Origin: Lindgomyces ingoldianus
Lineage: Eukaryota; Ascomycota; Dothideomycetes; Pleosporales; Lindgomycetaceae
Direction: 5' to 3'
NCBI RefSeq assembly: GCF_010093535.1
Contig: NW_022985191.1
Span: 714,515 to 778,514, forward strand
Length of the DNA: 64,000 nucleotides
Position 1 is the stretch's first letter, and every line of letters begins with the position of its first letter. The notes below the pieces were generated by a model, which ran no database searches, was not told the DNA's origin, and was given only the letters and a program-made list of their open reading frames with translations. Shown here one piece after another: positions 21,716 through 31,111 of this stretch. The translations under genes were made by a program, and so were the position numbers.

Positions 21716-22314
21716 AGTTGTAGCTTGCGCTGTTTAGCGGTCTAGTACGGATCTAACCTGCGTGGAGTCTAATGTGAAGGAAGATACTGAATGTAGGTGT
21801 CCGGAGTCGAGGGGAACAAAAAGGATACTGCAGCCTGGTGCGGCGTGCGAGGTTACGTGGAGAGAGGGAGGATGGAGTCGTATGTGAACCGCCACCCCAA
21901 GCCCGAGCTCATGGCCGGCTTTCCATGGTGGGGCGAGGGGCGCGTGCGTTGCTTGGCCCGCGCTTACAATAGTAGCCCTTGCGAATATCATTCACTCCGG
22001 AATCGGACGAGGTTCCGCCGCTGGTTGAAACAAGAGGAAACAATATATTTATCCCCCAGAGTCTTATTCCGGAATTTGAAGCAAAGGCTCAAGAGGCTGT
22101 TCGTTGCGGCATCCCCCGCTAGAAATTGGAATATCTCACGCACATATCGGTTATGGCTGCTAAAGGCTGAGAGAGGGGGGCTGAACCGAGGCTGAATTCT
22201 GAAAGTAAATTCCCGTCGTCCCTAATGCTGTCTATCTCTAGATAATTTCCAGGCATCCTCCAAAACGCCAAAAACGAATGCGAAGGTCTTGATAGAATAT
22301 CCCAACGACGAGCC
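21716..22314. other. Intergenic, nothing recognised
   Basis: Holds the promoter of the one-TM protein (-) at the left and the 3' flank of the transporter (-) at the right. No coding signal. Confidence 0.5.
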
Positions 22315-24176
22315 TCAGGCATCGCGATGTCCCTGATGCTCTACCTCGTCTCTCCGTTTCAATACGTGCTCGTGATGGATCCCCCACAGACACGCTAGAA
22401 TGCCTAGAAAGCTAGATGCGAAGGTCACATAGTAGGCCGCTTTGTAGCAGTTCAGCCCCTCGGAACAGCTTCGTTCCCCGCTGGGCTGGACCTCTGAATG
22501 AGCGTCATATATCGCGCCGTAGCATAGGTTGTAGATGTTTCCGCTCGTGACAGGCGCCAGCGTCATGAATCCCCAGTTGACTGCAAACCCCCCGGCGCCA
22601 AATGCATCTGCGACGAGTGTTGGGAATACGCCAAACAGAATTCCGTACGCCAGGCCAGACAGTCCAGAGACAGCCCAGAGGAGGTTGGGGTTCTCGATCT
22701 GGATGGCGGCTACTTGGCCCAACATGAAAACTGTTGCTGAAACGGCAGCACACCAGAATCGCGAGCCGTGGAGTTTCTTGACGATAATGTCGGATCCAAT
22801 GCCGGACGACAGTCGTCCGAGGAAACTACAAACAGAGATGATGGAGACATGCATGAGCTGACGATGAGCAACAAAGTCTTTGTTCGCCGTGTCGTCGTAG
22901 TGATTCCACAGGGCTTGGACGTCATGGCCGATGTTGCTTCAATTCATTAGCGCCGACTCCGCTTAAACACGTGATCTGCCTACTTGATTGTCATCAACCC
23001 CACACCTGTCAACAGACCCATGACAGTCCAGAGATGCCAAAATTCAATCTTGTAGAGTAAGGCCAAGCCAGTAACATCTAGCCACTGTGAGTTCTGTGCC
23101 GAATGGCTCCTAGCTTCATCTTCGGGCGGGATGTCCCCTGGCCCTGACATGAGAGAAGAATTCTCGTCTGCATCACCATCTTGTTCGTCACTGTCTGCTA
23201 AGAATGTGGTTGGCAGCTGACAAGGGGCGCAGACAAGAGAAAGAAAGACGGGGCTTACTTGGCTCTGGTTGGGGAATCGAGGAGCTGCTGTGTTTGCTTC
23301 CATTGGATTTTGTTCTGTGGAGGAGATTGGAGTCTCGTCGAGGTCGTTCGGTAGTGGGAAGTGCTGAGTAGGCCGAGGGGTGGTCGACAACATGGAGGAA
23401 GGGTATCGACACTAGTACAAGAAGGGAAGTACCCAAAGAAAGAAGGAGCAGGTATCCGGAAGTATTTCCGGGGAAGGCAATTCCAGATATGACAGTATAG
23501 AAGAATGCGCTCAAGCCAAAGGCAGCCAGTGGAAAGGCCGTTGCCGTCCCGCGGTGTTGTGGCCAGTTAAGGGTGGCTGTGAAATTAGCTCCGAACCGTG
23601 GAAACAACAGATCCGTTTCTCACCTGTCTTCAGAGCCCCTTGAAATGCAGCACAGCTGCCTACACCCGTCAAAAAAGAGCAAAAGGATATCAACGCTACG
23701 CTCATCGAACCGGCGCCCTTCTGGAAAGCTACTCAAATCAGTACTCAAATCAGCGGGCGTTGTGCATTTCCATAGTCAGCCATACCGGTATGAATTGGGA
23801 AATATCCAATCGCCAGAGCAAACATGCCTATCACAGCGGCCAGACGAGGGCTCTTCCTGTCCGTGATCAAACCCATGGGAATCCCCGAGGCATACATGCC
23901 AATGTTGGCGGACGTGCCCTGCAACAGTTAGGAAACCTTGGGTGTAGAGAGCGGGGAGTGGTACAATGATATTGCTCTGCGTCGCAGAGAGCTGCAGCTT
24001 CTCGGCGAACTGGGGTGCCCATGCCGAGTAGGCATACTGTAGGAGGTCAGAATATGGGGGACGGCTGGTGGCGGTGTCGGACCCACGTTTGTCCCACATG
24101 CCAAAGAGATGGCCGTGGCGGCGACGACGGAGACTACGCGTGTCTTTCTGCGCGTCTGTTCAGACATGATGGTCAT
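22315..24176 (-). CDS. mch1: MFS transporter, Mch1-like (monocarboxylate-transporter-like, nodulin-like)
   Basis: Seven exons: 24176-24087, 24036-23965, 23918-23786, 23728-23624, 23576-23259, 23194-22984 and 22936-22315; introns are 46-64 nt and all phases agree, giving 516 residues. The product starts VVAATAISLACGTNYAYSAW, has GMYASGIPMGLITDRKSP as the first MFS loop, then SFLTGVGSC and LNWPQHRGTATAFPLAAFGLS, all typical of the Mch1/nodulin-like branch. A polar, acidic central loop (about residues 235-300) separates the two six-helix halves. The C-terminal half contains LGRLSSGIGSDIIVKK, a second MFS signature. Mch1 sits in the vacuolar membrane of yeast and does not transport monocarboxylates; its substrate is unknown. 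The 3' splice site before exon 4 was taken as GAGTAG because the nearer TTCCAG breaks the frame. Confidence 0.85.
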
Positions 24177-24632
24177 GGCCGCTCGAGGGAGCGGAGGACT
24201 CTATATTGTTAGGGAGATCATCGAGATAGGGGATGGGTTGATATCGGGCCAGAATTGCCGAGACCAGGGACTTGTGATGCAATTGCGCGTGGTCAGGAGA
24301 TTACGAAGCCGCCTTGAGGACGAAAGAGTCACGTCAGGGAAGGTTAGGACGAGCGGCGAGGAGAGTGAACACTCGGGAATTAGCACTCGATATTGGGTGT
24401 GGCTGAGAGTGCATGAAGCCGCTGGTCATGAAGCCGCTGGTCATGAAGCCAGTCCGCCTGATTCACGAGATAAGCCGCGCCAAGCCGGTTACATAAGCGC
24501 CGAGGTATGTAACTAATGTTAGTAAACGGTCAGTCAACGTCACCAGGCCTCTCAACCACGACCGCGACAACGACCGCGACCTCGACCTTCCTCCCTCCAC
24601 CTCTATCCTCAACGCCAACGCCAACACCAACC
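24177..24632. other. Divergent promoter region between mch1-like and TMS1-like genes, with short repeats
   Basis: 456 bp between two start codons on opposite strands. A 15-bp unit ATGAAGCCGCTGGTC is repeated about 2.5 times at 24412-24450, and a CGACCGCGACAACGACC-type and GCCAAC repeat lies at about 24557-24630, just before the plus-strand ATG. Confidence 0.6.
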
Positions 24633-26237
24633 ATGGGTGCCTTATTGTCTATTCCGTTTCTCGCGCTGCCGAGCATGGGCACAGTATGTCTCTAAATAAT
24701 ACCATGTCTCTCCAGCTAACATTCGTAGGTATGGGGCCTTGCCGCCTCGTGCTGTGGAGCTGCTACCTGCAGTGCCGTCTTCAGCTCATGTGGGAAGTGT
24801 GGGAACAGGTGTGCCTGGCCATGTCTCTGCTATGAACTGAGTTGCTGATATCTGTCTAGCATCGCCACTCGTATCGCCTACGCCCTCATGCTCCTCATCA
24901 ACTCGATCGTCTCATGGATCATGCTCACCGACTGGGCCATGAAGAAGCTCTCCCACCTCACCCTCGACTACGTCGACATCAAGTGTCATGGAGAGCAGTG
25001 CTACGGATATGTTGCTGTGCAGAGGATCAACTTCGCCCTTGGCTTCTTCCACATCCTCATGGCCTTGATGCTCATCGGAGTGCGCTCCTCGAAGGACGGC
25101 CGTGCGCCGATTCAGAACGGATTCTGGGGACCCAAGATCGTCGGATGGATTGCCATGGTCATCCTGACCTTCTTTATCCCGAACTCGTTCTTCATTACCT
25201 GGGGAAATTACTTTGCCTTGGCCGGCGCTTGTCTCTTCTTGCTCATCGGTCTCATTCTGTTGGTAGACTTGGCGCACAACTGGGCCGAATACTGCCAGGA
25301 GAAGATTGAAGTCACGGAATCGAGAGTCTGGACTGGGCTCCTCGTTGGATCCGCCGTGATCATGTATCTGGCCTCCTTCGCCATGACCATCGTCATGTAC
25401 ATCTTTTTCGCCCGGGGCAAATGTTCCATGAACCAGGCAGCCATCACAGTAAGTCATTCCCTGTTAAGCCATGATTCAATCTCACGTGTCCAGATAAACC
25501 TGCTCCTGCTTCTGATTGCATCTGTTGTGTCCATCCACCCGGCCGTCCAAAGCGTCAACCCCCGAGCTGGCCTCGCCCAGTCTGCCATTGTCGCAATCTA
25601 CTGCACGTACTTGACCATGTCGGCCGTTGGCATGGAACCAGACGACCAGCAATGTAACCCTCTAATTCGCGCTCGAGGCACCCGCAAAGCCACAGTCATC
25701 ATCGGCGCCATCGTTACCTTCATCACCGTCGCCTACACCACCACGCGTGCCGCCACTTACGGCCTCGCCCTCGGCTCTCAGGGCAACTCATACAGCAATG
25801 GCAACGGCTATGCCCGCGTCGGCACCGAAGACTATGAGCACGGTCTCGTGACCCAACAACCCGAATCGCGCCGCGAAATGCGCCAAGCCGCCCTCCGCGC
25901 CGCCGTCGAAAGCGGCTCTCTCCCTGCCTCGGCTCTGGACGACTCTGACAGTGACGATGAAGATGAAGGCCCATCGAAGAACCCTCGCGACGATGAACGC
26001 AATGCAACGCAGTACAATTACTCCCTCTTCCATGTCATCTTCTTCCTCAGCACCGCATGGGTGGCTACTCTCCTCACGATGAATTTCGACGAAAAGGATA
26101 TGCAGAATGACTTTGTGCCTGTGGGAAGGACGTACTGGGCGAGCTGGGCAAAGATTGTTAGTGCGTGGGTGTGTTATGGGATTTACATTTGGAGTCTGAT
26201 TGCCCCGGCCGTGTTGCCTGATCGCTTTGATTATTGA
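24633..26237 (+). CDS. tms1: TMS1/SERINC family membrane protein
   Basis: Four exons, 24633-24683, 24729-24808, 24860-25448 and 25494-26237, give 487 residues. The start MGALLSIPFL...VWGLAASCCGAATCSAV and the Cys-rich CGKCGNS that follows are the family signature. There are about ten hydrophobic segments, and the ending WASWAKIVSAWVCYGIYIWS is typical. A Ser/Asp-rich acidic loop (LDDSDSDDEDEGPS) lies between late helices. SERINC/Tms1 proteins reside in ER, vacuole or plasma membrane; they have been linked to serine and lipid handling and, in animals, to lipid scrambling. The third intron is 45 nt, has no stop in frame, and would add 15 residues if retained. Confidence 0.92.
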
Positions 26238-26582
26238 TGTGACAATTTCGTTGTGTTTTTGAATACGAGGGAAATCAAGTATGGAAGTTGGGGGAGTGGT
26301 TTTTATTTGAACATCAAACTACAGCCGAGGCTATGGAGTTTCTTTTGTGTATTAGCATGGAGAGTGTACGATAATAAAGTATACCCTGGATTCTAGCGGC
26401 TAATATTTGGACTGGGATTGCCCATGACAATCTAGCAAGACAGCTAGACAATTCGTGATGTCCTAAAACCTCCCCCTGGTAGACTTAAACTCGTTACCTA
26501 GTGTCAACACCCCATCCTATTAGCTTCAATTCCTAACGTCACATCAGCTCCATATATACCCTTTCACTATCAGCGAACTTGC
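26238..26582. other. Intergenic between convergent genes, nothing recognised
   Basis: Holds only the 3' flanks of TMS1 (+) and of a small unknown gene (-). Confidence 0.5.
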
Positions 26583-26906
26583 TCATCTTGCGCGCTCCGC
26601 TCTCCGCTCCTCACGAGCAGCACGAGTCACATATTCCTCCCTCCGCTTGGCCATGCGCACCGCGTCTTCGAATCGCCATCCGCGTCCGCACACCAGGAAC
26701 CAGACTAGTCTTTTATACGCGTCGTGGAGGTTGTTGTAGTCTTCTAGGATTTGGGCTCGCACGCTGACGAGGCTCTGTGGCGAGCAGCGGGAGCAACCGG
26801 CGTGGTCATGCACCCAGCGGGATGGTCGGGTGGCCAGGCGGCGGTGCGTGGTCGATGTGATGGAGATGATGGTGCTGGAGGCCGGGCTCGATTGGCGTCT
26901 CGGCAT
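26583..26906 (-). CDS. Small hypothetical protein with CxxC motif
   Basis: The frame from ATG 26906 gives 107 residues. The C-terminal two thirds look like a folded helical unit (CSRCSPQSLVSVRAQILEDY, then DAYKRLVWFLVCGRGWRFED) with a charged helix at the end (KRREEYVTRAAREERR). Upstream on the same strand (27085-26930) another frame also looks coding (RRPGLSISTPIRHGSRPTTP), so the true gene may have an extra 5' exon; I could not find a convincing splice pair joining the two. No family recognised. Confidence 0.5.
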   Translation of the reverse strand: MPRRQSSPASSTIISITSTTHRRLATRPSRWVHDHAGCSRCSPQSLVSVRAQILEDYNNLHDAYKRLVWFLVCGRGWRFEDAVRMAKRREEYVTRAAREERRAERAR

Positions 26907-27167
26907 GGTGGTGGATGGACTTGAGGTTTGAGTTGTGGACGAGATTGGATTCGCAAGAATCAGTGTGCGGTGACGGTGAAGTTGATGGCGAGGTGGGATA
27001 GTTGGTAGTGGGCGACTGGGTTGGAGTGGTAGGTCTAGAACCGTGACGAATAGGAGTTGAGATGCTCAAACCAGGTCGTCTCTGGGTTATCTGCTACGGT
27101 GTTTTCGTGCGCGTTTCGCGATCTTAGTTGCTCGTGGTGATGGTAGTGTTAGTTGTTTACACCCTTT

Positions 27168-28265
27168 TCACTTTTTCGTCTTGTTTTTAGATCCCTTTGG
27201 ACGGCCGCGACGAGAGGGAACTTCAGCGGCTGTAGTTAACGTCTTCTTGCTGAGAGAGCCAGGAGACCGTCCTTTACGGGTATTTGCAGGCAACTCTGTC
27301 GCTTTCTTCAGGACAGTCTTTTTCCCGACGGACTTCTTTATAGCTTTCACTTTTGACTTCGTCTTGCCAATTTTCTTAACTTCCACCACATCGTCCTCCC
27401 TCGTAATTTCATCCCCCAACCTCATCGTCTCCTCATCCAGTCCCTCTCGATCCGGAAAAATAGGTTCCCCCATCCACGTCAACTGAATATCCTTCCTCGC
27501 CCCAGCATCCTTATACTGGCCAGCATTCCTCCTCCTCTTCTTTCCATTCTCTTCAACATTCCACCCCCTGCCCTCCACCCCCTGTTCCACAGTATCCCCC
27601 TCCGGCAACAGGATCCGCGGTGTATATCTAACCGTGACACCCACGCCCTCAAGTCCCCTTTCGCCCGCACTCCGATTCCACAGAAATTGCTCTACCGTGC
27701 CTGTCCTTGAAACCTTGACGAAGCCCATGGGCCACCGATTCATACCCAGAGCTTCCAGTACTCCACGCGTGGCTTTTTGGGTAGTCACCAGCAGTCCCAA
27801 CACATCCTTCTTCCGCCATTCCGCAGGTGTACCCTGAAACGCGCCTTCCAGCTCCCTGACATGCTTAGGCGCAAGTCCACAAGACCGTGCTTTACACTGC
27901 ACAATTACTGGCAAAGGTTCAGGAAGCTGTGGAAGGATCCAATGGCCAATCAAGTCAATTCCGGCGTCGGACTTCCGTCCAGTGCGTAGGAGGGAAAAGC
28001 CGAGGCGGAGCAGAGAGAGTGCGGCGACATATTCGTAGTGGGTGCCGACGTATACAGTTTTAGAAGGTGAGAGGTTGACGCGGTTTGCGTACTCGAGGAA
28101 AGATGGGAGGGAATTGTGGTGAGCGGAGCCGGGGGTTATTATTATTTTGGGTAATTGGGCTGGGGTTGTGATAATTGTGGATGTTGAAATTGTGCGAAGA
28201 GAGTGAAAATGAGCCAGGAGCGGCCGAGCTTGCTTTAGGCATGATGACCGAAGCAGGGAGAGCAT
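27168..28265 (-). CDS. rrg7: Rrg7-like mitochondrial protein (required for respiratory growth), nuclease-like fold
   Basis: One frame; the ATG at 28265 is used because the longer frame starts with TTG. The product is 365 residues. The N-terminus (MLSLLRSSCLKQARPLLAHFHSL) fits a mitochondrial presequence. The core GTHYEYVAALSLLRLGFSL...GRKSDAGIDLIGHW...VIVQCKA matches Rrg7/DUF2034, a family related to restriction endonucleases, with the Asp (GID) and Gln-x-Lys (QCK) expected of a PD-(D/E)xK site. The C-terminal 80 residues are Lys-rich and end in RRGRPKGSKNKTKK, an AT-hook-like motif. Yeast Rrg7 is needed for respiratory growth; its biochemical role is not settled. It is head to head with med21. 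Confidence 0.85.
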   Translation of the reverse strand: MLSLLRSSCLKQARPLLAHFHSLRTISTSTIITTPAQLPKIIITPGSAHHNSLPSFLEYANRVNLSPSKTVYVGTHYEYVAALSLLRLGFSLLRTGRKSDAGIDLIGHWILPQLPEPLPVIVQCKARSCGLAPKHVRELEGAFQGTPAEWRKKDVLGLLVTTQKATRGVLEALGMNRWPMGFVKVSRTGTVEQFLWNRSAGERGLEGVGVTVRYTPRILLPEGDTVEQGVEGRGWNVEENGKKRRRNAGQYKDAGARKDIQLTWMGEPIFPDREGLDEETMRLGDEITREDDVVEVKKIGKTKSKVKAIKKSVGKKTVLKKATELPANTRKGRSPGSLSKKTLTTAAEVPSRRGRPKGSKNKTKK

Positions 28266-28554
28266 TACGGTGTGGGGAAGACTGGATGACAAATAAACAT
28301 ATTTACAAAGCTAAGGAGTGACGAATTTGAAAGGATATGGATGGGAGAGGTGAAGAGTGAAAGGACGTGAAGGAGACGTGAAGTCGCGTAAAGTTTCACG
28401 CCAAGCCGACGCGCTTGTTTAGCTCAGCCCTAAAACACCTTCAAAGGTGAAAGCTCTCTCGACCTCACAATATCCTAACCTATTCAGTCACATACAAACC
28501 TTCCTCGCTCTTTCTCACCTTCTCTTTAAATATCTGCCCTCTATAGCCTCTAAA
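28266..28554. promoter_or_regulatory. Bidirectional promoter region of rrg7 and med21
   Basis: 289 bp separate the two start codons on opposite strands. The med21 side is CT-rich just before the ATG. Confidence 0.6.
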
Positions 28555-29092
28555 ATGGCAGACATCCTCACCCAAATCCAAGACGAACTTGATATGGTGC
28601 TCCCCTCTGTCACCCCTCTGCTACTCCAACTAACCCCACCAGCTCCTCCACCAAATGTCCTCTGTCCTCAACGTAATTAAAGACCGGGCCCCGTCCGCCC
28701 CAATCGCCGGCCAACCCCTTCTCCCCTCCTTCACCGAACACGACGCCCAACTCCAAACACAAACCACCTCCGCCTCCAACCAAACGCAAACCACAACTCA
28801 GCAATCTGGATCCACACAAGCCACCTCCGCATCAACACAATCCCGGCAGCCCTTCGTCGACGATTTGAAGGAGCTGTCGAGAGATTTGGTGTTGAAGGAA
28901 CAGCAGATTGAGCTGTTAATAAGTCGGCTACCGGGAATTGGGACGAGCGAAAAGGAGCAGATGGAGAGGATGAAGGAACTGGAAAGGCAGCTTGAGGAGA
29001 TTGAGAGCGAGAGAGTGGAGGCGGTTAAAGAGAAGGCGGCGGTACTGGATACGATCGAGGCTTTGATTGGTGGGGTTGGGGCAATGAGATAA
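28555..29092 (+). CDS. med21: Mediator complex subunit 21 (Med21/Srb7)
   Basis: Exon 1 is 28555-28596 (MADILTQIQDELDM) and exon 2 is 28643-29092, joined in phase across a 46-nt intron whose donor is GTGCTC; total 163 residues. The join gives ELDMLLHQMSSVLNVIKDRAP, the typical Med21 start. A Gln/Thr/Ser-rich linker follows, then a long coiled coil (FVDDLKELSRDLVLKEQQIE, then MERMKELERQLEEIESERVE). Med21 pairs with Med7 in the middle module and is essential for RNA polymerase II regulation. The length is normal for fungi. Confidence 0.92.
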
Positions 29093-29518
29093 TAGGGGGG
29101 ACTGTACTAGGAGAAGCATTGGGCGCATATGAAAGAGGAGCTAGATTTCCTTGCAAACTTTCATGGGCTAAGCGATTTGTAAATGCACTCCGCAGGAAAT
29201 AGCAGTTCTTCAGTCAGCTTAATATGGAGTGCCTCTCGGAATACGCTGAGAGGACCAGCTCTGGCCAATGGTTTTTCCATTTATTAAACATGAGAGCATG
29301 ACCAAAACGCATAATAGGCTGAGAAAGCCTACCTCCACCTATTGCTACGCTTGGAGAATATCCCATGAGTCTAAGGCTAGGAGGATCGCAATCTTCCCTT
29401 TCCTTCGCCCTTCCATGTCCTTGCCAACTCGCTCTTCCGTATTCAGAAGTTCTAACGCTTCAGCCCTGGATTCTTCAGTGATGCACTTATTCAACAAAAT
29501 TCCAACCACTCGAACCTA
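29093..29518. other. Intergenic, nothing recognised
   Basis: 3' flank of med21 and of the decayed GTPase gene; no coding signal beyond short frames. Confidence 0.5.
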
Positions 29519-30240
29519 TTATTTCTCTCGAGTAACATTACACTGGAGTTCCGCGCCGATTACAATTTCACCCAGCGGCCTTTGCTTCTCAACGAGCGCC
29601 TTTTGCACATCAGGCCCAACTCTTGAGCCCACCAACTCCGCCAGCGCTGCCATAGCCGCTTCCTGCGCTCCGTCGAATCGCCTCGTCCTCGAGTCCTTCT
29701 CAAATTTCTCTTTAAAGAAATCCTCCTTTAATTGTTGCCCCTGACCTTCCACCAAATCCTCCTGTACTGTATCCTAGGATGTAACGAGAGGGACTTTTCA
29801 AACCGATTGCACCCCACAAATCTTGCGTGGGTATTGGAAGTGTGGTCTATATAAACTAGGGAATCTCATGTCTGTGATGCTTTGTACATACACAATCCTA
29901 GACACCAGGCTTGGGCACGAAAAGTGATTTCCAGGGAATCTGCTAAATCCAGAAGGAGCCCGAAGTCCGGCTTATTTGCGTCATTGAGACCGGGCGTATC
30001 AGCGATGAAGGAGTCAATGCTATTATGGGCGAGTCTCTAGGTCTGGAAGGCGATGTCTCTGATATAATCCTTAATTACAGAGTACTCTTGCTGAGACAAG
30101 ATGAAAAATACTTATAGCATTCAACGGTACGCCATATAACTATCTCGACATTTCCTGTCGCTACTTTTGCAGATATGCTTCTTCCCACTCCAGCTCTTCC
30201 TAGCAGGACAACACACACCTTAGACTCAGAAAACTGCAGC
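29519..30240 (-). pseudogene. Decayed P-loop GTPase gene
   Basis: On the minus strand three pieces appear in order. Near 30240-30110 a frame reads SESKVCVVLLGRAGVGRS, a Walker A motif in which the final Lys-Ser has become Arg-Ser. Near 30030-29920 another frame reads IDSFIADTPGLNDANKPDFG, a clear DTPG (G3) motif. At 29755-29519 a frame of 78 codons is charged and helical (EGQGQQLKEDFFKEKFEKDS). Stops and frame changes separate the pieces (for example at 30122 and 30078), and I could not join them with introns. The layout resembles fungal AIG1-like GTPases. The altered P-loop Lys and the breaks argue for a dead gene. Confidence 0.5.
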
Positions 30241-30267
30241 CGGTTCTCCGCTGAAGTCGACCTATAT

Positions 30268-30734
30268 CTATCGTCTGTTCAATCCTCTTGTCCCTAGTGC
30301 GACACGCAATCTCACACATATATTCGTACCATTGTCCGTATCTAACACAACAGTGTGCATTGCCGTCGTCAACTCCTCACACCCAATGAATCCCTCATGA
30401 CCGGCACGTCCTGTTTCGCCCTCTCCTGAACTTGCTAATAAACTGAATATGTGCTTCCTTTTGTCCTTCTCGCTAATACTTGCTGCCGCCTTCCTGTATT
30501 TCTCTACTAGCACTTGAAGTTCCTTTAAATCAGGATTGTGATTATCTCCAACAGTCTTGAGGTTCCCTTCTTGCGCATCTGTAAGACTGGATGTGAGATG
30601 ATACATGCCCAAGTACTACCCGCATTTTAGAAACGTCTTCAAGAAGATGCTGGTGCCCTGGGTCCATTGTGGATGCGTATGCAGACCTGGATGAGTAGCG
30701 TTGGCGATGATATCCTCTACCCTTGGTGGATTCA
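30268..30734 (-). pseudogene. Probable broken gene of unknown family
   Basis: From an ATG at 30734 a frame reads MNPPRVEDIIANATHP...WTQGTSIFLKTFLKCG, meets a single TAG near 30620, and continues in the same frame as YLGMYHLTSSLTDAQEGNLK...SLLASSGEGETG, ending at 30268. Coding character is even on both sides of the stop. It is either a pseudogene with one nonsense change or a gene with a very short intron around the stop (GTAGTA...CCAG, about 38 nt). The family was not recognised. It lies just upstream of the decayed GTPase, on the same strand. Confidence 0.4.
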
Positions 30735-31111
30735 TGTTTCCGGGCTGAAATTGAAGATAGCTGTGATGGTTGTCGGAGGACTGTCAAGGCGAGGGTGCAA
30801 GGTACAGCAGTATTTCAGCTGACAATTGCTTCTTCTGCGTTGGTTCCAATGTTGCCTGTCGGATGACCCAATCATAGTTTATTCTTAGAGTCAGTTTAGA
30901 CAATTTAGTAGCTCAAACGCTAATTTCCGTGCACGTAAAGATCTTGATGTCATACTCGTCTTTCCCAAACAGTGAAGGATACAATCTCCATGCCACCCCC
31001 AATAATGCTCGTAATAAGACATGCTTGAATGAGAACCGAAAAAAAGTCATGGCTAGGAGAATGCAACGCTATGCCGCCCAAAATGAAGGTCAACCCGATT
31101 CCATCCTTCCA
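30735..31111. other. Intergenic, nothing recognised
   Basis: Upstream flank of the decayed gene pair and 3' flank of the large beta-propeller gene. Confidence 0.5.

Noticed and set aside
24912..25457. 181-codon minus-strand frame
   Set aside because: Shadow of the TMS1 gene.
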